Positions 39,333 to 48,695 of a stretch of 64,000 nucleotides of DNA are shown here, piece by piece. Position numbers and translations under genes: made by a program. The notes under the pieces were generated by a model. The model saw nothing but the letters and a program-made list of their open reading frames with translations. It ran no database searches and was not told the DNA's origin. Position 1 is the first letter of the stretch, and each line of letters starts with the position of its first letter. Origin of the DNA: Thermocatellispora tengchongensis (GTDB lineage Bacteria > Actinomycetota > Actinomycetes > Streptosporangiales > Streptosporangiaceae); NCBI RefSeq assembly GCF_014202315.1, contig NZ_JACHGN010000006.1, positions 496,001 through 560,000 on the forward strand, written 5' to 3'.

Positions 39333-40238
39333 TCAGGACTTGATGGCTCCCGTGAGGACGCCCTTGACGAAGTGCCGCTGGATGAACGGGTAGACGATCA
39401 CGATGGGCAGCATGGCGAGCACCAGGACCGCCATCTGAATGGAGTTCTCCGCGTTCACCCGTGTCTCGGCCGAGGCGATGGAGCCGGCCAGGGGCGCTCC
39501 GTCGAGGACGTACTGCCGCAGCACCACCTGGATCGGCCACATGGTGGAGTCGTTGAGGTAGAGGATCGCGTGGAAGAAGGAGTTCCAGTAGGCGACCGCG
39601 TAGAACAGGCCGACCACCGCGATGGCGGCCTTGGACAGGGGCGCGATGACGCGCACCAGGATGCGCAGCTCGCCCGCGCCGTCGATCCGCGCGGCCTCGT
39701 AGAGATCTTCCGGGATGTTCTGAAAGAACCCCCGCAACACGATCAGGTTGAACGCGTTGACGAGCACCGGCAGCACGAGCGCGGCGTACGTGTCCAGCAG
39801 CCCCAGGGACTGCACGACGAGATAGGACGGGATCATCCCGGGTGTGAACAGGAACGTGAGGAGGACCATCAGCAGGATCGGCCTGCCGCCGGGCAGGCGG
39901 GGCCGTGCCAGCGCGTAGGCCATGGCGATCGTGCAGGTCAGCGACAGGGCGGTGCCGATCAACGTGACGCCGGCGCTCACCAGGGTCGCCCGGGTCACCA
40001 CCCCGCCGGAGAGGATGTCCTGGTACGCCTGGAAGGTGATGGAGTCCGGCCACACCACCCAGCCGCCCTTGTCGAGCACCTCTTCCTGCGGAGCGAGGCT
40101 GGTCGAGACCACTACCAGGCACGGGAACAGCACCAGCGCCGTGATGACGGTCAGCGCGACCGCCTTGGCCGCGACCACCAACGGGCCGGGCGCCGGCATC
40201 CACGCCGGCCGTGAGGTCCGCCTGATCGTCGTGTTCAC
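39333..40238 (-). CDS. Sugar ABC transporter permease, LplC/MalG type (importer 1)
   Basis: 301 residues with six membrane helices. The EAA loop is AARIDGAGELRILVRVIAPL and the C-terminus RHFVKGVLTGAIKS is typical of the family. The GTG start overlaps the stop of the other permease gene (GTGA). It forms the membrane channel with the 40235-41206 product and depends on an ATPase encoded elsewhere. Confidence 0.93.
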   Translation of the reverse strand: MNTTIRRTSRPAWMPAPGPLVVAAKAVALTVITALVLFPCLVVVSTSLAPQEEVLDKGGWVVWPDSITFQAYQDILSGGVVTRATLVSAGVTLIGTALSLTCTIAMAYALARPRLPGGRPILLMVLLTFLFTPGMIPSYLVVQSLGLLDTYAALVLPVLVNAFNLIVLRGFFQNIPEDLYEAARIDGAGELRILVRVIAPLSKAAIAVVGLFYAVAYWNSFFHAILYLNDSTMWPIQVVLRQYVLDGAPLAGSIASAETRVNAENSIQMAVLVLAMLPIVIVYPFIQRHFVKGVLTGAIKS

Positions 40239-41206
40239 CGGTACACCCCTTGCTCTCCCATGCGGTGGGCGACCCGGTTGGCGGCATACACCAGCACCGC
40301 GCCCACGATCCCTTTGAGCAGGCCGACCGCTGTCGCGTAGCCCCAGTCGCCGCCGAGCACGCCGGCGTAGTAGACGAAGGTGTCGAGCACCTCGGCGGCC
40401 TCCGGCCCGACCGCGTTGCGCTGCAGGAAGATCTGCTCGAAGCCGACCGACAGGATGTCGCCGAGCTTGAGGATGAACAGCAACACGATGATGGGCCGGA
40501 TGGCGGGCAGTGTGACGTGCCACAGCCGGCGCCACCAGCCGGCGCCGTCGATGGCCGACGCCTCGTAGAGATGCTCGTCCACGGTGTGCAGCGCGGCCAG
40601 GAAGATGATGGTCCCCCAGCCGCAGTCCTTCCAGATGATCTGCGCCACCACGAGCGGCTTGAACGCGTCGGGATTGCCGATGATGTCGACGGTGCGCAGG
40701 CCGTTGTCCGCGAGCCAGGTGTTGAGCAGACCGGCGCCGCCGAGGATCTCCTGGAACAGGGCGACGACGATCACCCATGAGATGAAGTGCGGCAGGTACA
40801 CGACGCTCTGCACGAAGCGGCGCAGCACGTCATGGGTGACGCTGTGCAGCAGCAGGGCCAGCGCGAGCGGCGCGGGGAAGTAGAACACCAGCTGCAGCGC
40901 CGATATCGCCAGGGTGTTGCCCACCGCGGACCACACCGCGGGATCGGCCAGCAGCCGGATGAAGTGGGACAAGCCCGTCCACTTCGATTCGGTGAGGCCG
41001 AGAAACGGCACGTAGTCCTGGAAGGCGATCGCGTACCCCGTGAGCGCGCCGTAATGGAAGATCAGGAAGTACAGCAGGCCGGGCGCCACGAGCACCAGCG
41101 ACATCGCGTCCCGGCGGAGCCGGCGTCGCGTCCCCGGCTCGCGGCGGCGCCCGGCCGCCGGACCGGCGGCCGGCATAGTTTCCCGGGGTCCCCGCAGCGT
41201 CGTCAT
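40235..41206 (-). CDS. Sugar ABC transporter permease, LplB type (importer 1)
   Basis: 323 residues with an Arg/Pro-rich N-terminal tail and six membrane helices. The EAA loop is ASAIDGAGWWRRLWHVTLP and the C-terminus reads RMGEQGVYR, the hallmark of the LplB group. First gene of the importer 1 operon, divergent from the AraC gene at 41320, which probably activates it. Confidence 0.93.
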   Translation of the reverse strand: MTTLRGPRETMPAAGPAAGRRREPGTRRRLRRDAMSLVLVAPGLLYFLIFHYGALTGYAIAFQDYVPFLGLTESKWTGLSHFIRLLADPAVWSAVGNTLAISALQLVFYFPAPLALALLLHSVTHDVLRRFVQSVVYLPHFISWVIVVALFQEILGGAGLLNTWLADNGLRTVDIIGNPDAFKPLVVAQIIWKDCGWGTIIFLAALHTVDEHLYEASAIDGAGWWRRLWHVTLPAIRPIIVLLFILKLGDILSVGFEQIFLQRNAVGPEAAEVLDTFVYYAGVLGGDWGYATAVGLLKGIVGAVLVYAANRVAHRMGEQGVYR

Positions 41207-41306
41207 GCCCGCTCCGGCACTGGGTCTTCTCCGGCCTCGTCGCGGCTGCTCACAGGAGGGAAGCGCGGTTGAGCCGGGCTCACTGGAGAGATCGGGTGTG
41301 GAATGC

Positions 41307-41312
41307 TACGTT
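41307..41312 (+). promoter_or_regulatory. Leaderless -10 box of the AraC gene
   Basis: TACGTT, 7 nt before the ATG at 41320; no ribosome site in between. Confidence 0.45.
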
Positions 41313-41319
41313 GCCGCCG

Positions 41320-42141
41320 ATGGGACAAGGTTCGGCCGTGGAGATCGCGGCGGATTTCTACGACTTCGTGGTCACCGACATCGGTTATGTCATCGACCGC
41401 GCCCCCGACCCCGGCTGGCGGGTGACCGCGTTCGCCAATCCCCGCCTGCACATCCTCGCCGTCGCCGTCACCGGCAAGGCCGGCTACGAGATCGGCGGGG
41501 TGCCGTACGCGATCCGGCCGGGCGACGTCATCTTCATGCCCAAGGGCCTGCCGCACACCGGCCGGAGCGACGCGGCCGACCCCTGGCGATTCATCTCCGT
41601 CGGGTTCGACGTCCGCAGCGACACCGGCGACGTGACGGCCCAGCTCGGCACGCTTCCCCATGTGACCCGCGATGCGTCGCCGCACGGCGCTGCGGCGGCC
41701 TTCGCCGAGCTCCACACGGCGTGGAACGACAGGTCGCCCGGCTACCTCGTGCAGATCCGCGGCATCGTCTCCGGCATCATGCACGGCCTGATCCGCGCGC
41801 ACAGCCTGCCGCACCTGCGCCACCCGCACACCAGGCGCATCATGGCGGTGACGGAGATGATCAGGGAGAACCACCATCGGACCTTCTCCGTCGCCGAGCT
41901 CGCGGCCGTCGCGGGGTTGAGCCCGTCGCACTTCCGCGCGATGTTCAAACGGCTCACCGGGCAGACCGTCGTCGAGTACCAGCAGGGGGTGAGGATAGGC
42001 AAGGCCACGGAGCTGCTGCTCAGCGGCGAGTGCAACGTCTCGGAGGCGGCGCTGCGGGCCGGCTTCCGCGATGTGTACTACTTCAGCCGGCTGTTCAAGA
42101 AGGTGACCGGCACCAATCCGTCGGAGCTCACCAGAGGTTGA
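41320..42141 (+). CDS. AraC-family transcriptional regulator with cupin sensor
   Basis: 273 residues. A cupin-type sugar-sensing domain (about 20-130, GDVIFMPKGLPHTGR) precedes two helix-turn-helix motifs (about 170-270, FSVAELAAVAGLSPSHFRAM; VSEAALRAGFRDVYYFSRLF). It lies between the importer 1 operon (divergent) and the RraA-to-heparinase operon (convergent, overlapping its 3' end by 14 bp), and most likely activates uptake when the oligosaccharide is present. Confidence 0.92.
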   Translation: MGQGSAVEIAADFYDFVVTDIGYVIDRAPDPGWRVTAFANPRLHILAVAVTGKAGYEIGGVPYAIRPGDVIFMPKGLPHTGRSDAADPWRFISVGFDVRSDTGDVTAQLGTLPHVTRDASPHGAAAAFAELHTAWNDRSPGYLVQIRGIVSGIMHGLIRAHSLPHLRHPHTRRIMAVTEMIRENHHRTFSVAELAAVAGLSPSHFRAMFKRLTGQTVVEYQQGVRIGKATELLLSGECNVSEAALRAGFRDVYYFSRLFKKVTGTNPSELTRG

Positions 42142-44122
42142 TGGTGGCATCGGTCACGCCTTCCACCGCGATCCCCGTTTCGGTGAGTGACACGGCCAGA
42201 GCGGTCCCGCCGGGCCCGGTCACATGGCAGCCATCGGGCCTCGCGGTCACCTGCCAGGCCGTGATCCCCGGTTCGGTGTCCATCACGATGGCGTACAGGG
42301 CGGTATGACGTGTCTCGTGGCCGGCACCCGCGAAGGTATGGATCTCCGCGGAACCTTCGCGGCCTTGCCCGCGCCGGTTGGGCCGGGGATCGTACACGTC
42401 GTGCATGTAGCCCCAGGACCGGAGCAGCTCGTACCGGGCGTCACCGGCACACCGGGTCAGGGTCACCGCGCTGCCGCCGCGCCGGAACGCCATCGCGCCC
42501 TCGGCGGTGGATCGCGTCCGAAGTGCGCCGTCGCGGTCGTTCAGCACGAAATGGGTGTCCACGGCCACCGGCTCGTCCGCTTCGATCCGGTCGGCGACCA
42601 CGACGACGTGTGGCAGTACGGCGATCCAGGTGCGCTCCGCTCTCCGGATCGGCGGTCCGTACGCGGCCGCGGCGTCGCAGCGCACCACGGTCAGGCCGCC
42701 GTCCTGTTCGAGCAGGACGCGCCTGTTCAACGGCGGGTGGCCGGGGCCGCGTGGCCGGGTGTGCTGCCAGAGCGTCGTCGCGTCCGGCAGCCGGAACGTC
42801 CAGGTGTTGTGCATGGCGGAGGTGCTGGAGACCGCCTGGGTGGTGAGGCGGTAGCAGCAGTGGCCGGGATCGGCGAAGAACCGCTCGCCCCGATGGCTGA
42901 GGATGAAGCTCGCTTCGTCGGCGTGCCGGTGGATGGCGGTCCGCAGCCGGCCCGTACCGCCTTGGACGCCGAGGACCGTGAGGGCTTGCGGCCAGGTGTC
43001 GCGGATCGCGACGGTGCCGCAGGCGAAACCGCGGGTGGTGGGCTCCTTCGCCTCCTCGGGAGTGACGGGGCCGGCCGCGTCCGGCAGCAGCGTCAGGCTT
43101 CGCCACTGCACCTGGTTGAAGAAGCCGAAGCCACCGCCGTCGAGCGGCTCCAGCGCCACGTCGTGATAGGTGACGTCGAACAACCACCGGGCCAGCCCCG
43201 CCTCGCGGGGGTGGGAGTGCCGTGCCCGTGCCGCGATGTGCAGCAGCAGGTCGGCGCTCGGCCGGAAGAGGGCGCTGGAGTCGCCGAAGTTCAGCGACCT
43301 GGGGTACCGTCCCTCACCCCAGCCCGCCAGCGGCTTGACGTACAGCAGTGAGTGCACGGCCCACGGGACACAGCGGGTGTAGCACGACAGGTCCAGGCGC
43401 TCGTGCAGCGACGGGTCGTGCCGCAGCAGCACCTCGCGCAGGTGGGCCAGGTGCGCGCCGGCATAGCTCCAGTACTGCAACGACTCGCCGTAACTGTCCT
43501 CCTCGAACGCCCCGGCCGCCACCGCATGGCGCTCCACGGTCCGCGCCACCGCTTCGGCGTCGCCCAGGAACGCCGACACGGTGCCGTACCCGTCGAGCAA
43601 CACCATGAACCAGTTGCACGGGTCCGCCACGCGGAGGTCCAGGGCGCGTCGGCACGGCGCCTGGCAGTTGTCCCGCAGCACGCGGCGGATTCGGTCGTGC
43701 TCGCCGGCGGTGAACAGGTCCGGGCAGAGCGAGACCGCTTCCGCGACGGCCAGCCCGATGTGGGCGGTCTCCAGAGTCCCCAGCGACGGTGACGTGCGCG
43801 GCCGGAAGTCCGGGCCGATCCAGTCATCGGCCGGCCGGTCGCAGATCGCGAGGACCTCGGTGCGCAGCCACCGCCCGTACGCCTCGGCCTCCTCGGGCTC
43901 CTCCTCGGCCTCGCTGAGGCGATGGGCGAAGGCGACGTCGCACAGCCGCTGGGAGACGACGTGCCACCAGCCCGCCGGCTCATCGCGCGCGACGACCCCG
44001 GGCCGCCGGACGAGCCGTTCGGCGCGCCGGCGCAGTGCCTGCCGGATTTCGGCGGCCTTGCCGCCGCGGGCCACCTCGTCGCGCACGCGCTGCACGTCCT
44101 GGCCGGTGACGAGGCTGATCAT
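42128..44122 (-). CDS. Heparinase II/III-family polysaccharide or oligouronide lyase
   Basis: 664 residues, ATG with GAGGAG upstream and overlapping the previous stop. An alpha-toroid N-terminal half (WNFMV-like CNWFMVLLDGYG; EDSYGESLQYWSYAGAHL, with candidate catalytic Tyr residues) is followed by the C-terminal beta-sandwich signature IHRHADEASFILSHRGERFF and ADPGHC (about 395-420), where the His is part of the metal/catalytic site in heparinase II/III relatives. There is no signal peptide, so it should act on imported oligosaccharides, cutting next to uronic acids. The exact linkage cannot be told. Confidence 0.87.
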   Translation of the reverse strand: MISLVTGQDVQRVRDEVARGGKAAEIRQALRRRAERLVRRPGVVARDEPAGWWHVVSQRLCDVAFAHRLSEAEEEPEEAEAYGRWLRTEVLAICDRPADDWIGPDFRPRTSPSLGTLETAHIGLAVAEAVSLCPDLFTAGEHDRIRRVLRDNCQAPCRRALDLRVADPCNWFMVLLDGYGTVSAFLGDAEAVARTVERHAVAAGAFEEDSYGESLQYWSYAGAHLAHLREVLLRHDPSLHERLDLSCYTRCVPWAVHSLLYVKPLAGWGEGRYPRSLNFGDSSALFRPSADLLLHIAARARHSHPREAGLARWLFDVTYHDVALEPLDGGGFGFFNQVQWRSLTLLPDAAGPVTPEEAKEPTTRGFACGTVAIRDTWPQALTVLGVQGGTGRLRTAIHRHADEASFILSHRGERFFADPGHCCYRLTTQAVSSTSAMHNTWTFRLPDATTLWQHTRPRGPGHPPLNRRVLLEQDGGLTVVRCDAAAAYGPPIRRAERTWIAVLPHVVVVADRIEADEPVAVDTHFVLNDRDGALRTRSTAEGAMAFRRGGSAVTLTRCAGDARYELLRSWGYMHDVYDPRPNRRGQGREGSAEIHTFAGAGHETRHTALYAIVMDTEPGITAWQVTARPDGCHVTGPGGTALAVSLTETGIAVEGVTDATINLW

Positions 44123-45192
44123 CGTGACTCCTCGGCCGCGGCCCGCAGCGACACATCGGCGATGCCGGCCAGGTGGGCTTCGACCATCGCCAGCATCAGC
44201 GGGCCGCAGCCGTGGGGCTCGTCCCGGTAGGGCAGGCACAAGGTCATGTACGCCGCGACGGTGCCCTTCTCGTCTCCCTCGCCCGGGCACAGCGTCCCGG
44301 GGCAACTGCGCTCGGTGGAGAAGTCGTCGTTGACGCACACCCGCGCGAGCCCTTCGACGCCGCGCCGGAACGCCGGGGCGTAGGTGGCCGGGTCGAGCAG
44401 GCCGTGACGGATGCCGACCCCGATGCCGTAAAGGATCAGACCGGTGCCGGAGGACTCCTCATACGACAGCGGCTGCGGGATCTCCTGGCGCCACAGGCCA
44501 CGCCGGGACTGATGCGGCAGCAGCGCGGCGGACAGGCCGGTGAACCGCTTCGTCACCTCCGCACGGTGCGCGGACTCCGGGGGCAGTCCACGGGCCAGTT
44601 CGGCGAGGGCGAAGTACCCCCAGCCGTTGCCGCGCGACCAATGATCCCGCGAATACGCACCCGGCGCCACGAAGCCGCGGCACTGGTGCAGCAGGCCGTA
44701 CTCCGGATCCAGCAACTCGTCATGCAGCCGGACGGCCTGACACACCGCCTCGGCGAGGTAGCGCTCGTCCCGGAGGGCGAGCCCCGCGTACAGCAGGTAC
44801 GGAGAGACGGCCATCGCTGTATCGATCCAGATCTTCTCGGCGTCCCTGTCGCAGGGGTGCTTCATGATCCCCGCAGGGTCGCGCGGCGCGGTGAGCATCT
44901 CCTCGGCGTACTCGCGCACGACCCCGATCCGGTGCGGCATGCGGCCTTCGGCGACCAGGAACGCCTGCGGGATCCCGCCGATGGTGTAGTTCGGGAAGTT
45001 GTAGACGGGATGGGTGATCTCATCGGGGAAGCGGCTGAGGATCGCCTCACACCGCCGCGTCGACGCCTCGTCCTCGCCGGCCTGCGCGGCCCGGGCGAGG
45101 GCGTATATCGCCAGCAGCCCGTAATAGTGCTTGACCTCGGCGAGGGACGCGTAGTGATCGTAAAGGCCGTAGGCGACATCCAGCGGCTTCAT
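44119..45192 (-). CDS. Unsaturated uronyl hydrolase, GH88/GH105 family
   Basis: 357 residues, no signal peptide. The (alpha/alpha)6-barrel motifs of GH105/GH88 are visible: WIDTAMAVSPYLLYAG (about 125, carrying a candidate catalytic Asp), HWSRGNGWGYFALAELA and SYEESSGTGLILYGI. These enzymes hydrate the 4,5-double bond left by polysaccharide lyases and release a keto-uronic acid. It is embedded between the SDR and heparinase genes with ATGA overlaps on both sides, so it is made together with a lyase, as expected for its role. Confidence 0.9.
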   Translation of the reverse strand: MKPLDVAYGLYDHYASLAEVKHYYGLLAIYALARAAQAGEDEASTRRCEAILSRFPDEITHPVYNFPNYTIGGIPQAFLVAEGRMPHRIGVVREYAEEMLTAPRDPAGIMKHPCDRDAEKIWIDTAMAVSPYLLYAGLALRDERYLAEAVCQAVRLHDELLDPEYGLLHQCRGFVAPGAYSRDHWSRGNGWGYFALAELARGLPPESAHRAEVTKRFTGLSAALLPHQSRRGLWRQEIPQPLSYEESSGTGLILYGIGVGIRHGLLDPATYAPAFRRGVEGLARVCVNDDFSTERSCPGTLCPGEGDEKGTVAAYMTLCLPYRDEPHGCGPLMLAMVEAHLAGIADVSLRAAAEESR

Positions 45193-45923
45193 CTGCGCCT
45201 CCCGGCGGACTCGAAGGAGATGTCGTGCACGGACATGTACGGGGGCCGGGTGAGCACGAAGACGACCACCTCCGCGACATCGACCGCGGCCAGCATGCGG
45301 GTTCGATCCACCGCCCGGTCGCCCCAGAACGCGGTGTCCACCCCGCCCGGGTTGACGGTGGTGACCCGGATGCCGCGCTCCCGGACCTGAAGCGCGAACG
45401 CCTCCGAGAACATGGCCACCGCCGCCTTGGCGGCGCAGTACAGCGGCGCGACCGGGTTGGCGCGCTTGGCGGCCATCGAGGCGACGTTCACGACGAGCCC
45501 GCCCGTCCCGGGATGGACGAGGGGGACGAAGTGCTTGCAGGACAGGAAGGTGCCGGCGAGGTTGACATCGAGGCCGCGGTGGAAAGCCTCGGCGGTGGTG
45601 TCGGCGATCCGGCCCGGATCGGCGCGGCCGGCCAGGTTGACCAGGGCGTCGGCGCCGCCCCAACGGTCGCCGACCTCCTTGAAGAACGCCGACACCTCAG
45701 CCTCGTCGGTGATGTCGGCGGCGCGATGGATTGGCGCTTCCGCCGGCTCGGCGCGCGCGAGCCCCGAAACGAGGGCCGCGAGCCTGGCGGGAGACGAAGC
45801 GGTCAGGGCCAGCCGGGCACCGGCCCGCGCCAGCAGCGTGCACAGCTCGGTTCCGATGCCTCCGGTGGCTCCGGTGACCACGATGCGCCGCCCGCGCAAC
45901 GTGGTGCCGTCACGTGCGTCCAC
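45189..45923 (-). CDS. Short-chain dehydrogenase/reductase
   Basis: 244 residues if the second of two adjacent GTG codons is used (GGGGGG six bases upstream); the first at 45926 is possible. It has GATGGIG for NAD(P) binding, NLAG, the catalytic Ser in VNVASMAAK and Tyr/Lys in YCAAK. In uronate pathways such enzymes reduce keto-uronic acids (for example 5-keto-4-deoxyuronate-derived compounds), which fits its place beside the unsaturated uronyl hydrolase. The substrate is inferred from context only. Confidence 0.88.
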   Translation of the reverse strand: MDARDGTTLRGRRIVVTGATGGIGTELCTLLARAGARLALTASSPARLAALVSGLARAEPAEAPIHRAADITDEAEVSAFFKEVGDRWGGADALVNLAGRADPGRIADTTAEAFHRGLDVNLAGTFLSCKHFVPLVHPGTGGLVVNVASMAAKRANPVAPLYCAAKAAVAMFSEAFALQVRERGIRVTTVNPGGVDTAFWGDRAVDRTRMLAAVDVAEVVVFVLTRPPYMSVHDISFESAGRRR

Positions 45924-45934
45924 CACGCGCCCCC

Positions 45935-46648
45935 CTAGAAGTACCCGCCGCGAGCGACGACCTCGGACGGGGACAGCCCGTCCAGGATGAGCTGCTTGAT
46001 CTCCTCCTCCTTCGCCCTGACCCGCTCGGCGGTCAGCAGCACGTCCACCGCGAGGCGCCGGGGGACCACGATGACGCCGTCCACGTCCCCGAAGATCAGG
46101 TCGCCGGGGTGGATGGTGACGCCGGCGATGCGGATCGGGATCTGCCAATCCGTGACCCGGAAGCGGCCGAGCATCCCGTTGGACGTCCGGTAGCGGCAGA
46201 AGATCGGGAATCCCATGTCCAGGACCCGGTCGGTGTCGCGGACCCCACCGTCGATCACGGCGCCGCGGCACCCGTGCTGCCGCGACGCCATCGTCATGAC
46301 CTCGCCCCACTGCGCCGAGGTGTCGTCGCCGCCGGTGTCCCAGACGCACACCGCGTTGGGCGGGATGGCGTCCAGCATCTCCGCCCGCTGCCGCATCTCG
46401 TCATCGAGCACCGGGCTCTTGGCGCCCTTGACGGTGAAGGCCAGGCCGGCGACCTTGGTGCCGTGCCGCAGCGGCAGGATGGCCGGCGGCAGCGCCTGGC
46501 AGAGCAGGCCCTTCTCGCGCAGCACGTCGTTGACCGCGGCGGTGAACAGTTGCTCGTAGCGGTCGCAGAGCTCGGTCTCTGCGATGCCGGCATTCGACGA
46601 ATCGCCGTCGATGCCCGCGGGTGCCGGCTGGCCTGTGTTGACGGTCAC
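45935..46648 (-). CDS. RraA-family protein (HMG/CHA aldolase-like)
   Basis: 237 residues from a GTG with GGAG upstream. It shows RraA-fold motifs: GAVIDGGVRDTDRV, with the Arg and Asp that bind substrate and metal in 4-hydroxy-4-methyl-2-oxoglutarate aldolases, and GDLIFGDVDGVIVVPR. In catabolic operons these proteins usually split or decarboxylate 2-oxo acids, not regulate RNase E. First gene of a four-gene operon and probably a late step of uronic-acid breakdown. Confidence 0.88.
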   Translation of the reverse strand: MTVNTGQPAPAGIDGDSSNAGIAETELCDRYEQLFTAAVNDVLREKGLLCQALPPAILPLRHGTKVAGLAFTVKGAKSPVLDDEMRQRAEMLDAIPPNAVCVWDTGGDDTSAQWGEVMTMASRQHGCRGAVIDGGVRDTDRVLDMGFPIFCRYRTSNGMLGRFRVTDWQIPIRIAGVTIHPGDLIFGDVDGVIVVPRRLAVDVLLTAERVRAKEEEIKQLILDGLSPSEVVARGGYF

Positions 46649-46814
46649 AGGACTCCAATCTCAGACCGGGATTCGGCGCCGTGACCAGCGCCGTCATGGC
46701 TCACTGGTTACGTGCCGAAGACGTGGGTGTTACCAGGATTCTGGGTCCGGGCGCCGCGCAGGGCCATTGACGGTGCGACGAATCTTTGCACGATCCGCTG
46801 ATATGTTCCTGCGA
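46649..46814. other. 166-bp intergenic region with a possible operator
   Basis: It lies upstream of the RraA operon and downstream of the PL8 gene. An imperfect palindrome with GTGC/GCAC arms (46771-46789) may be a regulator site. No clear -35/-10 pair could be assigned. Confidence 0.3.
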
Positions 46815-48695
46815 TCACCACCTGGCGTGGACCGTGGCTCCCGCGCCGGGCCCGTCGGGAAGGTCGAGGCGGACCTCTCGCCGCTTCCCGCCGCGGCGCG
46901 CGTCGATGACGAGGCCGCCGCCCCTGGCCATGGGGCAGGCGGCGGCGATGTCCGAGGCTCCCGAGAACTGGAGGAGGATCGGCCGATCGACGGTGACCGC
47001 GTCCCCGCCCGGCAGGCCGAGCGTCCCCGGCCGGTGGAAAACGATCTGCGTGACGTCCGCTCCGCCGTGCCGTACGGCCTGCGCCCTTGGCGTGTTGGCG
47101 AGCACGGTCACCGGCCTGGGCTCGTCGATCCGTTCCGGCGGGATGCCGGGGATCGTGAGGTAGGCGTACGTGGCCCCGTCGGGACGGGGACCGTGGTCGA
47201 TCCACATCTCCAGGACCCGGGCGGAGACCTGCCTGCCGGACTGGGAGCGGTTGATGCCGGCCCAACTGCCCGACCGCAGGCCGGCCCGGATCGTCACCGG
47301 GGCCGGCTCGGGGAACCGGTAGCCGACGCCGTTGTGGTGGATCGCCTGAGCAGTGTGGCGGACCTCGCCGTGCAGAGCCGTCTGGTCGATGGTGGTGTGC
47401 AGGGGGGTGCCGGCATCGGTTCCGGTGATCCCGGTGCCGAGCGCCACGAACTCCTCCATGAAGAAGAACCATGCCTTGCGCGCCTCCACGCCGTCGCGCC
47501 GCAGGTGCATGGCGGCCATGCCGTACCGGCCGTCGGAGAGCACGCCCGCGAACTCCGAGCCCCCGGTGTGGTCGCCGAAGTCGCTCAAGGGCAACGGCCC
47601 GCCGCGGTAGGCGACGGTGGCGCCCGGCAGGTGCCGCCAGTCCTGGACCGGCCAGAGCTCGTGGTACTCCTCGCCGGTGCGCCACAGGTGGCAGACACCG
47701 TCGCACAGGTGCCATCCGGCCAGCCCTTCGCCGTTGCCGGCCTCGGAGAGCACGGTGCGGGACGAGGACACCTTGACCGCCGCCGACCAGGCCGGACGGT
47801 GGACGGCCAGGTAGTCGGAACGCCAGAAGGCGCGCGTGCCCGTGGGCGGGTGCCCGCCTTCCACGAAGGCGCGCAGCTCGTCCGCGCGGGGCGCGCCGGC
47901 GTCGGCCAGCGCCCGTGCCGCCGAGGCGAGCCGGGCGGCGTGCGCCGCGTTGCCCTCGCGCGAGCTCTCCCGCCCCATGCAGGTGATGTCGTAGCGGCCG
48001 GCATGGACCATCCACCGCTGCCCGTCGAGCAGGAAGTCCGACAGCACGGCGAGCGCCTCGCCGGAGAACGCCAGCGGTGTGCCGGCGCACAGCGCGGCGA
48101 GGGCCGCCGTCTCCATGGCGAAGGTGTGGCCGTACCCACCGGAGTAGAGCTGCGCGCCGTGCTGGTGGAAGCTGTAGTCGGGCTGGATGCCCTCCTCGCA
48201 CGTGGTGACCAGGAGGCCCGCCGCGCGGCGGAACGCTTCGGCCAGGCCGGCGAGGTCTTCGGCGAGCAGACTGCGGCGGATGGCGACCTGGGCCGTCCAC
48301 AGCAGGTTCTGACCCGTCATCCGGTCCCAGGTCGCCCTGCCGAGCAGCTCGCCCACCCGTTCACGCTGGGCGGCCGTCAGACGGGGATGGAGCAGCAGGG
48401 CGGCGTCGCCCAGGCGACGGGGGACGCCGAGCTGGTTGTACCACCAGTTGGGGCAGACGGGGTCGAGCCGCAGCCAGGCGTCCAGGGCCCGCATCGCCTG
48501 GCCGGGCCGGTCTCGCGCGAGGTGGGCGAGCCTGGTCACGTGCTCGAAGGGAGCCCACGTGGCCACGCTCCGGTCGGTGTAGTCGATGTCGGGCCAGGTG
48601 CCGTCGCCGGCGGGGGGTGTGACCGGTGTTCCCGGCTCCTCCTGGCGTAACGCGGCCAGCAGCCGCGCCCGGATGACGGCGGCCGCCTCGCTCAC
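46815..48695 (-). CDS. PL8-family polysaccharide lyase, intracellular form
   Basis: 626 residues from a GTG overlapping the GH38 stop (GTGA). The toroid domain has PNWWYNQLGVPRRL (82-95), typical of hyaluronate, chondroitin AC and xanthan lyases. The catalytic set is present: Asn130, His179 and Tyr188 (FHQHGAQLYSGGYG), with a downstream Arg in GRESSREGN. The N-to-His and His-to-Tyr spacing matches known PL8 enzymes. There is no signal peptide and the protein is shorter than most secreted PL8 lyases, so it should cut imported oligosaccharides by beta-elimination at glucuronate. Pairing with an alpha-mannosidase favours a xanthan-lyase-like role. Confidence 0.9.
   Translation of the reverse strand: MSEAAAVIRARLLAALRQEEPGTPVTPPAGDGTWPDIDYTDRSVATWAPFEHVTRLAHLARDRPGQAMRALDAWLRLDPVCPNWWYNQLGVPRRLGDAALLLHPRLTAAQRERVGELLGRATWDRMTGQNLLWTAQVAIRRSLLAEDLAGLAEAFRRAAGLLVTTCEEGIQPDYSFHQHGAQLYSGGYGHTFAMETAALAALCAGTPLAFSGEALAVLSDFLLDGQRWMVHAGRYDITCMGRESSREGNAAHAARLASAARALADAGAPRADELRAFVEGGHPPTGTRAFWRSDYLAVHRPAWSAAVKVSSSRTVLSEAGNGEGLAGWHLCDGVCHLWRTGEEYHELWPVQDWRHLPGATVAYRGGPLPLSDFGDHTGGSEFAGVLSDGRYGMAAMHLRRDGVEARKAWFFFMEEFVALGTGITGTDAGTPLHTTIDQTALHGEVRHTAQAIHHNGVGYRFPEPAPVTIRAGLRSGSWAGINRSQSGRQVSARVLEMWIDHGPRPDGATYAYLTIPGIPPERIDEPRPVTVLANTPRAQAVRHGGADVTQIVFHRPGTLGLPGGDAVTVDRPILLQFSGASDIAAACPMARGGGLVIDARRGGKRREVRLDLPDGPGAGATVHARW

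Noticed and set aside
46815-48695. Glycosaminoglycan (hyaluronan/chondroitin) use as the main role of the island
   Set aside because: PL8 and GH88/105 fit, but GH38 and a secreted GH5 do not act on glycosaminoglycans. It stays possible for the PL8 enzyme alone.
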